64,000 nucleotides of DNA from Trichomonas vaginalis G3. Its lineage: Eukaryota > Parabasalia > Trichomonadida > Trichomonadidae. The DNA lies in NCBI RefSeq assembly GCF_026262505.1, contig NC_067206.1, positions 25,187,896 to 25,251,895 on the forward strand, given 5' to 3'. Below the pieces are notes generated by a model. That model saw only the letters and a program-made list of their open reading frames with translations, did no database searches and was not told the origin of the DNA. Both the position numbers and the translations under genes were made by a program. Below are positions 15,982 through 24,272 of this stretch, piece after piece (position 1 is the stretch's first letter; every line of letters starts with the position of its first letter).

Positions 15982-15999
15982 TTTACTATATGTAAAAAT

Positions 16000-16362
16000 C
16001 TAATGTCCACCTAGTCTCTTACGTTTCCTTCTGAGTTCCATTGCATTCTTTAACTGGAGCTCATACATTCTATTTCTCCTCTGGTAGAAAACATACTCTG
16101 GGTCAACTCCTGTGTTCGCGTCATCTGCATAGAGTTGTTTATATCCCACTTCAGGGTTTGTATAAAACTCTTTCCATCTCATATTTGCATACCATGGTGG
16201 TAAGCCTAACGCAGCGTCATTTGACATGGCAGTTTGCATTTGTACATCTGTTGGCACTTGACCATAGTTTGCCATTGCAGTTTGTATTCTAACTTCATTT
16301 GGAATATTCTCTGGGTTTGGTTGTCCAGGTTGCTGTGCATTCGCTAAGTTCTGTGCGTCCAT
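16000..16362 (-). CDS. Maverick protein of unknown function, 120 aa
   Basis: It begins MDAQNLANAQQPGQPN, has an internal repeat of the type VRIQTAMANYGQVPTD / VQMQTAMSND, and ends with a strongly basic helix (..ELRRKRKRLGGH). It lies between two other small virion-like genes on the same strand. Leader TTTTTATCTAATATTAA. Function unknown; the tail could bind DNA. Confidence 0.55.
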   Translation of the reverse strand: MDAQNLANAQQPGQPNPENIPNEVRIQTAMANYGQVPTDVQMQTAMSNDAALGLPPWYANMRWKEFYTNPEVGYKQLYADDANTGVDPEYVFYQRRNRMYELQLKNAMELRRKRKRLGGH

Positions 16363-16385
16363 TTAATATTAGATAAAAATATCTC

Positions 16386-16517
16386 TTACGAGTACATATG
16401 CTGAACATTTGCTGGTATTGGTTCATCTTCATATTCTCTATATCTTTCTGCCACGTCAAATAAGTAAATGACACAATGGAAAAAACCTAAAACAAGTAGT
16501 CCTATTTCAAACCACAT
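16386..16517 (-). CDS. Single-pass membrane microprotein, 43 aa
   Basis: MWFEIGLLVLGFFHCVIYLF is one predicted transmembrane helix, followed by an acidic, polar tail ending ..VQHMYS. The ATG lies inside the 3' end of the methyltransferase gene (16-bp overlap). Small membrane proteins occur in many Mavericks and adenovirus-like elements; the role here is unknown. Confidence 0.45.
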   Translation of the reverse strand: MWFEIGLLVLGFFHCVIYLFDVAERYREYEDEPIPANVQHMYS

Positions 16518-17320
16518 TTACTTACCAATAAAATTTCTTTGTTATGACACTTTTTCCGGTTTATAGGACCTCTCTCATATTCTATCTTGTCGTATCTAAA
16601 CTCATAGTCATGTATGTCCTCTAACCATCTCATGACACTTTCCAAACCACTTTTATCGGATGTAAAGTAAAAGCATGGATGGTTATGTAAAACGTCTAAA
16701 GTTTCTAAAGAGTCTCTCAAAGTCCAGTCTACTTGGTATTGAAAATCGTATGTGTTATAGAACGGCGGGTCCACTATAAAGAAAACATTTTCCTTGTTTT
16801 TATATTTTTCATACAACTCTGTCCAATGACATCTCACAAACTCTATACCCTCAGTATATTTTTCTATGTTCTCTTTGAAAACATTTGTATAGTTAAGATA
16901 TAAAACGTTTGACATAAGTGTTTCAATGTCATGAACTCTTATAGAACCACTATACAATAGTCTAGAAGATATACTATCCCAGTCAATATACTCTGCTTTT
17001 TTCAAAACCTCTCTGACAATATTTTTCTTATCTAATGGTATACGTTCCATCTTACCTATAGGTATCTTTTCTTTTAACTCTTTCAATATTTTGTTTGTGT
17101 CTGGTATATGTTTGAGACGGTTCATATAGTTGTCGAAGTCATTGCATATAATCTCTGAGTCAGGAAATACAGTATGGCACAAATGGGATATATAGAAACT
17201 TCCACCGAACAAATCTACAAATGTTAGACCATTCGGTAGTTTCTTAAGTTCTCTCAATAGAATATCTTTACATCTACTCTTATTTCCAAAGAAGGGTAAC
17301 GGTGGTTTTGTAAAATTCAT
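16502..17320 (-). CDS. Dam-type DNA adenine-N6 methyltransferase (D12 class), 272 aa
   Basis: Motif order fits the D12/Dam family: PFFGNKSRCKD (residues 9-19, FxGxK-type SAM site), TFVDLFGGSFYISH (about 33-46, motif I), ICNDFDNYMN (about 58-67) and IVDPPFYNT (about 186-194, the DPPY-type catalytic motif with Phe). Size matches Dam proteins. It would add a methyl group from S-adenosylmethionine to adenine N6. No partner nuclease lies beside it. N6-methyladenine has been reported as the main DNA modification in T. vaginalis, so a mobile-element methylase is biologically interesting. The frame is intact. Confidence 0.88.
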   Translation of the reverse strand: MNFTKPPLPFFGNKSRCKDILLRELKKLPNGLTFVDLFGGSFYISHLCHTVFPDSEIICNDFDNYMNRLKHIPDTNKILKELKEKIPIGKMERIPLDKKNIVREVLKKAEYIDWDSISSRLLYSGSIRVHDIETLMSNVLYLNYTNVFKENIEKYTEGIEFVRCHWTELYEKYKNKENVFFIVDPPFYNTYDFQYQVDWTLRDSLETLDVLHNHPCFYFTSDKSGLESVMRWLEDIHDYEFRYDKIEYERGPINRKKCHNKEILLVSKCGLK

Positions 17321-17447
17321 TTTATATACAATAAAAATGTTTTTTACCTGAAAAGTGACAGAAAAGCGGCTTTTGACAGATGTTTTGTTATGACTTCTTC
17401 GTAAAGACTTTGTTGAGATTTCTTCGTAAATGAGTGTAAATGACCCA

Positions 17448-17947
17448 AAAATATATTTTAGGTGAAGAGGTGAGATTTCACCTCTTTTTTCACCTCTTTT
17501 TTCACCTCATGAATTTTCATGATTTCATCGTAAATGTTTTGTCAAAACTTCTTCATCTAATTTCTCATGAACTTTCTTGTCTATGTTTTGTCAAGATTTC
17601 ATCGTAAAGACTTTGTTGAGATTTCTTCGTAAATGACCCTAGTAGTATATTTTTGGTGTAAATTTCATGAAAATTCAAGAGGGTGAAAAATTAGGTGAAA
17701 AAACAGGTGAAATCTCACCTCTTCACCTAAACATTATTTTTGGTGTAAAATTCATGAAAATTCAAGAGGGTGAAAAATTAGGTGAAAAAACAGGTGAAAT
17801 CTCACCTCTTCACCTAAACATTATTTTTGGTGTAAAATTCTGAGTAAAATGACAGATGGAACACATACTTTTTCAGTAAGTACATATGGGGTAGAAAAGA
17901 GGGTAGAAAACGGGGTAGATATACCCTTCTACCCTAAAATATATTTT
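17448..17947. repeat. Covarying hairpin units 6 to 9
   Basis: Unit 6 (17448-17506) is forward; units 7 (about 17680-17737) and 8 (about 17764-17828) are reverse. Unit 9 (about 17886-17947) keeps the layout but is built of GGGTAGAA/TTCTACCC arms instead of AGGTGAA/TTCACCT. The stretch also has GTAAAGACTTTGTTGAGATTTCTTC-type repeats. I see no gene from 17321 to 18295 apart from a 60-codon ORF beginning MTDGTHTFS at 17849, which runs through unit 9 and the 25-bp array. Confidence 0.85.
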
Positions 17948-17968
17948 TGTCTGATTTACGCTCATTAC

Positions 17969-18168
17969 GATGAAATCTTGACAAAGTCTTTACGAAGAAA
18001 TCTTGACAAAGTCTTTACGATGAAGTTTTGACAAAGTCTTTACGATGAAATCTTGACAAAGTCTTTACGATGAAGTTTTGACAAAGTCTTTACGATGAAG
18101 TTTTGACAAAGTCTTTACGATGAAATCTTGACAAAGTCTTTACGATGAAATCTTGACAAAGTCTTTAC
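17969..18168. repeat. 25-bp tandem array, 8 units
   Basis: Eight exact-length units of GATGAAATCTTGACAAAGTC plus TTTAC run from 17969 to 18168. Units alternate between GAAATCTTGAC and GAAGTTTTGAC versions. Single relatives of the unit are at 7230, 7270, 8450, 17400 and 17540. Confidence 0.95.
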
Positions 18169-18189
18169 GATGAAATTCATGAAAATTCA

Positions 18190-18252
18190 AGAGGTGAAAA
18201 ATGAGGTGAAAAAACAGGTGAAATCTCACCTCTTCACCTAAAATATATTTTT
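18190..18252. repeat. Covarying hairpin unit 10
   Basis: Reverse-form unit with AGGTGAAAAATGAGGTGAAA arms, GAAATCTCACCTCTTCACCT core and an AAAATATATTTTT end. Confidence 0.85.
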
Positions 18253-18295
18253 ATTGAATTCTGTATAATATTCTGAGTAATATGACAGATGTTTA

Positions 18296-18379
18296 TATAA
18301 CACTTTCTCCGGTTTATAGGACCTCTCTCATATTCTATCTTGTCATATCAAAACTCATAGTCATGTTTGTCCTCTAAGA
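18296..18379 (-). pseudogene. Fragment of the adenine methyltransferase 3' end
   Basis: About 84 bp match the C-terminal coding sequence of the methyltransferase at 16541-16623 (including TCCGGTTTATAGGACCTCTC) with few differences. It is joined on its left to a TTCTGAGTAATATGACAGATG leader-like piece and on its right to the element end. A second TTCTGAGTAAAATGACAGATG occurs at 17840. Confidence 0.8.
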
Positions 18380-18403
18380 CTTCATTTATACTAAACATCT
18401 TCA

Positions 18404-18439
18404 GGGCTAGAAGGCACGAAGTGCCTGGAAGCCCCACTA

Positions 18440-18474
<35 letters not shown>
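18404..18474. other. Probable right edge of the Maverick: nested hairpin and T33 tract
   Basis: Bases 18404-18434 fold as GGGCT/AGCCC enclosing GGCAC-GAA-GTGCC. A run of 33 T follows at 18442-18474, then GGATCC. Maverick genes and repeats stop here and host-like sequence begins. I infer the element terminus within this stretch, but the left terminal repeat is outside the window, so neither terminal repeat nor target duplication can be confirmed. Confidence 0.4.
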
Positions 18475-18475
<1 letters not shown>

Positions 18476-18710
18476 GATCCTGTTATTTCCGAAATCGACA
18501 AAAAATTTGGAAATTTAATTTCCGAAATCGAAATTATATTAATGTTTTTAATATTCTTATATCAAAAGGATTAAAGTTCATTAAGAGAAAAACAATTCTT
18601 CTTCTTCAATCTATTGGCGCATTTATTTCTACACGCCAATAAGGAAGGGAAAATTATAAGACACCATGGTGTCTTCAAAACGCTAATTTTTGATATTTTT
18701 AACAACCCTA
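18475..18710. repeat. 236-bp dispersed repeat, copy A
   Basis: By eye it is identical over 236 bp (GGATCCTGTTATTTCC.. to ..AACAACCCTA) to the reverse complement of 54645-54880. It contains an 18-bp perfect palindrome AAGACACCATGGTGTCTT and a TTGGCG/CGCCAA fold-back. No terminal inverted repeats are obvious. Confidence 0.92.
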
Positions 18711-18712
18711 CT

Positions 18713-18778
18713 AAATTTTAAAGACCATTTCAGAGAATTGAACTAACACTCAATCCTCTGAAATGGTCTATAAAATTT
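18713..18778. repeat. 66-bp hairpin with 23-bp arms
   Basis: The left arm (18713-18735, AAATTTTAAAGACCATTTCA plus GAG) pairs with the right arm (18756-18778) with one mismatch, enclosing a 20-bp loop. It lies 2 bp after the 236-bp repeat and is absent from the other copy of that repeat. Confidence 0.88.
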
Positions 18779-19815
18779 GTTTCTATAAAAACGTATAATA
18801 CTAATCAGATACAATAACCACTTTTTCAATTCCTAGTTAACATTAAAATTTTCACTTTTCTAACGGTTGATTTGTATTCAAAAAGATAACATTGAAATTT
18901 ACATATTTCAAAATTATTGGTCATTTTGTTGAAATTAACGAAATTATATCAGTTTTAGGCTATTTAATACTTCAACCATTGAACAACCTTCAAGAAAAGT
19001 GGCAACCTTTGTCGTTTTTTCTACAATAACTGGACTCTTCTTTTCCGCTTCCCACGCTAGAAATAACAGCAATAATCAGAAGGTACTGATTCTTCCATTC
19101 AGTTATTGACTATCTTAATTATAAATGCTCGTTCCTTCCTTAATTGTTTCTTCATATTAATTTTATTTAAAACAAATATCTTTAATTCAAATCATTGCGA
19201 TACTGTGTTAATAGCACTAAGAATACAGATTTCAAAATATCACAATTGAATTTGATTTTTTGATTCTCTTAAATTCAAAGTCTGAAATCATTGTTATGTG
19301 ACTTATCGGAGCCTTTGATGTGCATTCATTTTTATTTATTACGAGAAAAGTTGCTAGCACAGAATCTTTTTTTTTTAATTACGGAATGCTCATTAAGACT
19401 GAGAAGATTATACAAAAGAAGTATTAAAACAGGATATATTAAAAAATGAATTCAAGAAGATTTTTAAAAATTTATTTGCAAATTTAAATTTCATCTTCAA
19501 TATCATACAATATTTCTACAATTGTATTAAAATATGACTACTTGTGATCAAAAAAGGTAAAGGTTTTATTCTAAATAAGGTTTAAAATGCGATTTACCTT
19601 ATTTGAGGGTATTTTCGGATGTTATTTGCCTTTATCCAGTTGCAATGTAGTAAGATGCAATTCTTAGCTGCATATAAGTATAAATTTCTGGCAAGATGCT
19701 TCATTATTTTGTATTTTAAAATTTATATAAAATTTAAAGTCCCAATTCTAGAAAAATGATAATAAACATGATTTGTTTAAATAATAGATAAAGAAATAAA
19801 CAAAAATAATTACAA
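18779..19815. other. Intergenic, no gene seen
   Basis: AT-rich sequence with frequent stops in all frames. An ATTTACCTTATTTGAG / CTAAATAAGGTTTAAAAT stretch around 19575 is locally repetitive. Nothing else supported. Confidence 0.6.
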
Positions 19816-22692
19816 TTAAACTAAATCTTCAGAAGTTGAAGAACTTGAGCTTGTTGAAACCCTTCCTTTTCGGTCACGAGCTCTCTTCTTTGTTGGCTTT
19901 CTCCTTGGCATATCACTATCTTCATCGTTATCTTGAGGATTTGATGGTTTGCTAGGTTTTGAAGATGATTTTGGTGCATCATCTTTTCCAGGGTCAGATG
20001 GCTTACTTGGCTTAGGTGGTTTATCATCCTGAGGTGTTGTTGGCTTCGGAGGATTATCTTCTTGGTTTGATTCTGGAGGATGCGTATGGCTGGACTTTTT
20101 CTCTGATTTGTGTTTCGGTTTCTTCTCATCTTTAGGCTTGTGGTGGTGTCCTTGAGGCGGCATTGCTGCATTAACATCGTCCCCAGGGATTTGGTCAAGA
20201 TTGAGGCCACTTCCACTATCGGAATTGAATTCATCTGATTTATCCTGTTTCGGTTTCTTCTTTTTCTTCTCTGGGTTCAGAAAATCTGGATCTGATAAGT
20301 AAAAATCATCAATGTGTGATTCGCCTTCTTCATAGATTCTGATCTTGAGATTCTCTGTCTGATACTTGATGTTGTTTCCGATTTCGTGAATTTCTTTACG
20401 ACCACCATTTTCGATTGGTTCTTTTTCTGCAAGATACGGCAAAGTAACGCCCATGTCCTTACAGACACCGCAGTGGACAGCTTTTTCGACATTCTTAAGG
20501 AGTTTCTGCATTGATGTCTTAATTTCGTCTACAAGATCGCCAAGCTCTTTAACGGCTTCGAATGAAACCTTGGAAGGTAATCCATGTGCATAACGATGCT
20601 TGTTGATCTCTCTGGAGCATTGCTGTCGCATCTTTTTGACAATTGTCCTGTTCTTGAAGTATTCTTCTTGATTTTGGGAATGGCGAGCTGCTTGCATGGC
20701 ATCATATATCGGGAAGACACAAAAATCAATGGATTCTGTGGCGTAAATTTCTTTCAAAACGTAATTTTCGAGTTCCAAGGAAACAGGAGCATTTCCATCG
20801 ATGTAAAGAGTCTTGAGATTTTTGTTGCATTGGATTACTTTGGACAATTTCTGGAAACCGAGCTCACCAAGATTATTATTAGAAAGATCAAGAACTTCAA
20901 GGTCATCATAAGCTGTTAAGTTATCAAGAACAGTGTACAAAAGGTGTGCTGGACCTCCATTGCGAGGAGAACCTCTCAGGCGTAATTTTTTGAGTTTCTT
21001 GAAGTAATCTTTGTTGATTTTGCTGATGACTGGTCCGATATCGGCCATGGAGCGTGAAAAATTATCGGAAATGTCAAGCTCTTCAAGGTTTGGCATTCTC
21101 CAGAGGAATGAAATCAAGAAATCAAGCTCAATTGTAGTAAGATTGTTATCTGCAAGTGAAACTGATGTCCAAACATTTAAATCCGAGTACAAAAATCCTG
21201 TAGCGACGATCATCAATTTTTCTCGATTTAATTCGTTTCCGTTGAGCTTAATGGAAATATCTCTAATGCGCTCATACTTAGAGAGTTCGTAGACGATCAT
21301 TGAAATCAGGCGGGGATCCATCAATGTATAGCTTAAATCGAGAATCCTCAAAGTTGTGGCTTGTTTGACGTAATGGAGGAGAGCTTCGGATGAATCATGT
21401 TGCATTCTTGTACCTTCAAATGATAATTCTTCAATTGGTTGTGGGAATTTTTCTAAAGTTTGTAAAATTCGAACAATTCCTTTGGTATCACCATCAATAC
21501 CGAGTGATTTAATGATGTGGATGCCTTTGTTGTTAAGATTTTCAAGGTGCTGGCAGAAAATCTCGCAATCTGCTTCTGGTGAATAATTTCCATTGAAATA
21601 AAGGTATTTGAGGTCCAAGAAGACTTCATTATTTGCAATGGCTTCGAACAATGTGCGCAGGTTGTTAACATTGCAGCGTCCAATGCTCAAATAAAAAACG
21701 GAATGTCGAATTACCTTAAATGCTTGGAAAAGTGGCTCCAAACCGTCACCACCGCTAAGGTTATTGTAGCTGAAGTTATAGTAAGACAATGGGATGCGAG
21801 GATTCTTTTTGAGCTCATTTCCAATTTCTCCGACTCCGCTATCGATTCCACATTGGACCAAGTGGATGAATCTCATTCCCTTTGACTTGGAAATAAGAGG
21901 AGCAAGGCGGCGAGCGATGTAAGGCATGTTTCTCTTATGAACAATCAATCCGTGAACGTAAGGAACGTAGTACAAGGCTAGAATAGCAGGAATGATCTGC
22001 TCTTCGGTTAATTCTGGTGGTAAAAGGCCAAAATCAAATACACCATCTTCATATTTAATTCTATCATGGTAAAACTCAGCAATTTCGTGATTGTAATCAA
22101 CGGTAAGACGAGAACAGAATGCATAGTATGTATGTTGATATTGCTGTGAAGGAGATAAATGATGATAGAAGGTTGGAAATTCATCTGGTAAAGATGTTGC
22201 GAAATCACACAATCTTGTTGGATCAAAAGCACATGTAGAGATCAGATAATTGCGTCTGAGTATTTGCGCAAACATAAGAGCTGTACTACAGATAACTCTG
22301 CAGTTTACAATTGGATGATCCTTATCCAACTCAGGAAGTCTGCAAAAAAGTAATATCTTGTGCTTTCTGCGAATTCTGAGAGATGAAATATCGAAAATGT
22401 GGAATATAACGGATTTTTTTGGTTCTGATGTTGGATCTTTTTTAATAAATATGCCAACAAAGTGAGGAGAGCATGCAATAATCCCATTAAATTCATCGCC
22501 CATGTTATATCTTAGAGTTGCAGGTCTCGCGTAAGAAATATAAGGTTGTTGATCTTTTCTAAAGCGTCCTACAATATAATCTCTGTCTTTTTTGGATAAT
22601 TCACCATCAGGAATATTCAGAGAATCTCCCCTTTTATCTAATTCTGGATAATAAATGCTGGAAGGTAAAAATTCTTGATTCCTTCCAGACAT
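19816..22692 (-). CDS. CARMIL-like leucine-rich-repeat protein, 958 aa
   Basis: CARMIL proteins bind actin capping protein and steer Arp2/3 actin assembly at the cell edge. Order here: an N-terminal PH-like region (about residues 40-130), a long alpha/beta leucine-rich-repeat horseshoe (about 230-660; ..LEVLDLSNNNLGELG.., ..LKTLYIDGN..), a helical part (about 680-790) and a 150-residue Pro/Lys/Ser tail ending ..RVSTSSSSSTSEDLV. This is the CARMIL layout. I do not see a clear capping-protein-interaction motif, so another LRR protein is possible. ATG 22692 (MSGRNQEF) is chosen since TTTTCAATTTTTG just upstream resembles an initiator; the frame is open to ATG 22740. Confidence 0.65.
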   Translation of the reverse strand: MSGRNQEFLPSSIYYPELDKRGDSLNIPDGELSKKDRDYIVGRFRKDQQPYISYARPATLRYNMGDEFNGIIACSPHFVGIFIKKDPTSEPKKSVIFHIFDISSLRIRRKHKILLFCRLPELDKDHPIVNCRVICSTALMFAQILRRNYLISTCAFDPTRLCDFATSLPDEFPTFYHHLSPSQQYQHTYYAFCSRLTVDYNHEIAEFYHDRIKYEDGVFDFGLLPPELTEEQIIPAILALYYVPYVHGLIVHKRNMPYIARRLAPLISKSKGMRFIHLVQCGIDSGVGEIGNELKKNPRIPLSYYNFSYNNLSGGDGLEPLFQAFKVIRHSVFYLSIGRCNVNNLRTLFEAIANNEVFLDLKYLYFNGNYSPEADCEIFCQHLENLNNKGIHIIKSLGIDGDTKGIVRILQTLEKFPQPIEELSFEGTRMQHDSSEALLHYVKQATTLRILDLSYTLMDPRLISMIVYELSKYERIRDISIKLNGNELNREKLMIVATGFLYSDLNVWTSVSLADNNLTTIELDFLISFLWRMPNLEELDISDNFSRSMADIGPVISKINKDYFKKLKKLRLRGSPRNGGPAHLLYTVLDNLTAYDDLEVLDLSNNNLGELGFQKLSKVIQCNKNLKTLYIDGNAPVSLELENYVLKEIYATESIDFCVFPIYDAMQAARHSQNQEEYFKNRTIVKKMRQQCSREINKHRYAHGLPSKVSFEAVKELGDLVDEIKTSMQKLLKNVEKAVHCGVCKDMGVTLPYLAEKEPIENGGRKEIHEIGNNIKYQTENLKIRIYEEGESHIDDFYLSDPDFLNPEKKKKKPKQDKSDEFNSDSGSGLNLDQIPGDDVNAAMPPQGHHHKPKDEKKPKHKSEKKSSHTHPPESNQEDNPPKPTTPQDDKPPKPSKPSDPGKDDAPKSSSKPSKPSNPQDNDEDSDMPRRKPTKKRARDRKGRVSTSSSSSTSEDLV

Positions 22693-22811
22693 CAATTCAA
22701 AAATTGAAAAAAAAGTATTTTTTATCGTAAAAAGTGCCATGATGTTTATATGCTAGAATACTGAAATATAACTCATATTCAATATCAACATATATAATAA
22801 ATAGCAACAAC

Positions 22812-23869
22812 TAAGGGTTTCGTTTTGCGAAAAAAACGTACAATACGCAATTTCGCTAAAAAAACATTTAGCTAGCAATTTCGACATTTGACTCCACTCA
22901 AGACGTCACTTTTTTAATTTTGCGGTATCATATTTTTGGAAAATCTTTATGAATATTATATAAAAAGTCTCTTTAATATCTATATTTCATATTTTTATCG
23001 ATTTTTAAAGTTTTTGCGAAAAGTATTCAATTATTTTTGCTATTTGGTCGGGTAAATGTCAGATTTGCGACATTTTCTGATATGATATTCAGATTCTACG
23101 TTGATAATAATGCTTATAGAACCCTCTTGCTATTGTGTCAAAATTGCGAAACCGATAGCAAAAATATCTCGCAATATCAAAATTGAGATATTGAGTGAAT
23201 TATGCATTATAGAGATTAAAAATCTGATTTGTGAAAACATCTCATCAGTTTCTAGCTAATTCAAAAATCTTTACTATCTTATTCGATTAAAATGAAAAGG
23301 GAATAGTTTCATTATGCTTTAAATGACAGCCTTATAATATAATCATAGTTTTCGCTCAATATGCAGCATTTTTTTTCGAAATCTATGGTCAATATCCTAA
23401 ATACTGATTGCTTTGCATTCATATCTCTTACATTTTCTATACCCACATCACTATTCATTGCTATTCCTATCTTTTTCATTTTTGTTTGTTTCTTATAATT
23501 TCTCAAAAAACATGATAACTTGATATTTGTAAATATCATACTTTATAGCGTAAATAAGAACTTGACCTATTAAGAAAAGCAGTAATGAAAAGAAAATCTG
23601 AAATTCATAAAAATTACAAGTTTCTGATGACAATTAGCTTAATTAAACCAGGTACAAGATTATATAATTGTATTTTCTATCCAATTATCCATATAATATC
23701 TTATCCAGAAAAAATAACTTGATCAATACCAAATGATTTTTTAACTAGTAAATAAAGTATTTTCTTTACACACACATTGTATATCATAGTTTTTTTTTTT
23801 TTGGTTTCGCAAAACATCCAAAAACAAATATGCTATAAAAGTGACAATTTTAGCAAAACGAAACCCTTA
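22812..23869. mobile_element. 1,058-bp non-autonomous DNA transposon (MITE-like)
   Basis: Perfect 17-bp terminal inverted repeats: TAAGGGTTTCGTTTTGC at 22812-22828 and its reverse complement at 23853-23869. Both ends are flanked by CAACAAC (22805-22811 and 23870-23876), a 7-bp target-site duplication. The interior is AT-rich, with scattered GCGAAA/TTTCGC words, and has no convincing gene; a 75-codon ORF at 23312-23539 looks random. It ends 120 bp upstream of the CARMIL-like start codon. Confidence 0.88.
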
Positions 23870-24272
23870 CAACAACCCTCAAATTTATAAAATATCGGCT
23901 AAATTTAGATTCAAATTTGCATCATTTTGAATTCATTTTATGAAATAGTTGAATTTCCATAAATTGATAGTATACAACGAGTTTCCCAATTCAATTATCT
24001 TTTCAAAAGAATTTGAGGTTGCAATAGTGAAATATAACCTGTAAAATTCTTTGATTGCTTTATCTCCTACTAACACAAAACTAAATTACATTTCATTAAT
24101 TAAGTAAATTAATTTGATGATCAAATTACAATTTTTATTTCCCCTGAATTACTCATATTATTGATCTCAGCAACATGCACCTCTATAATATTAAGCTGAT
24201 TTGAATACAATTTTGTTCATCATAACTGGAGAGGGTAATGGTTTACATATCGTCAATTTGATCACACAAAAA

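Noticed and set aside
17849-18031. 60-codon ORF MTDGTHTFSVSTYG
   Set aside because: After a few codons it runs through a hairpin unit and the 25-bp array; likely a dead gene head only.
17968-18168. 25-bp array considered as a CRISPR
   Set aside because: Units abut directly with no unique spacers.
23312-23539. 75-codon ORF in the MITE considered as a transposase remnant
   Set aside because: No catalytic motif or similarity to transposases visible.
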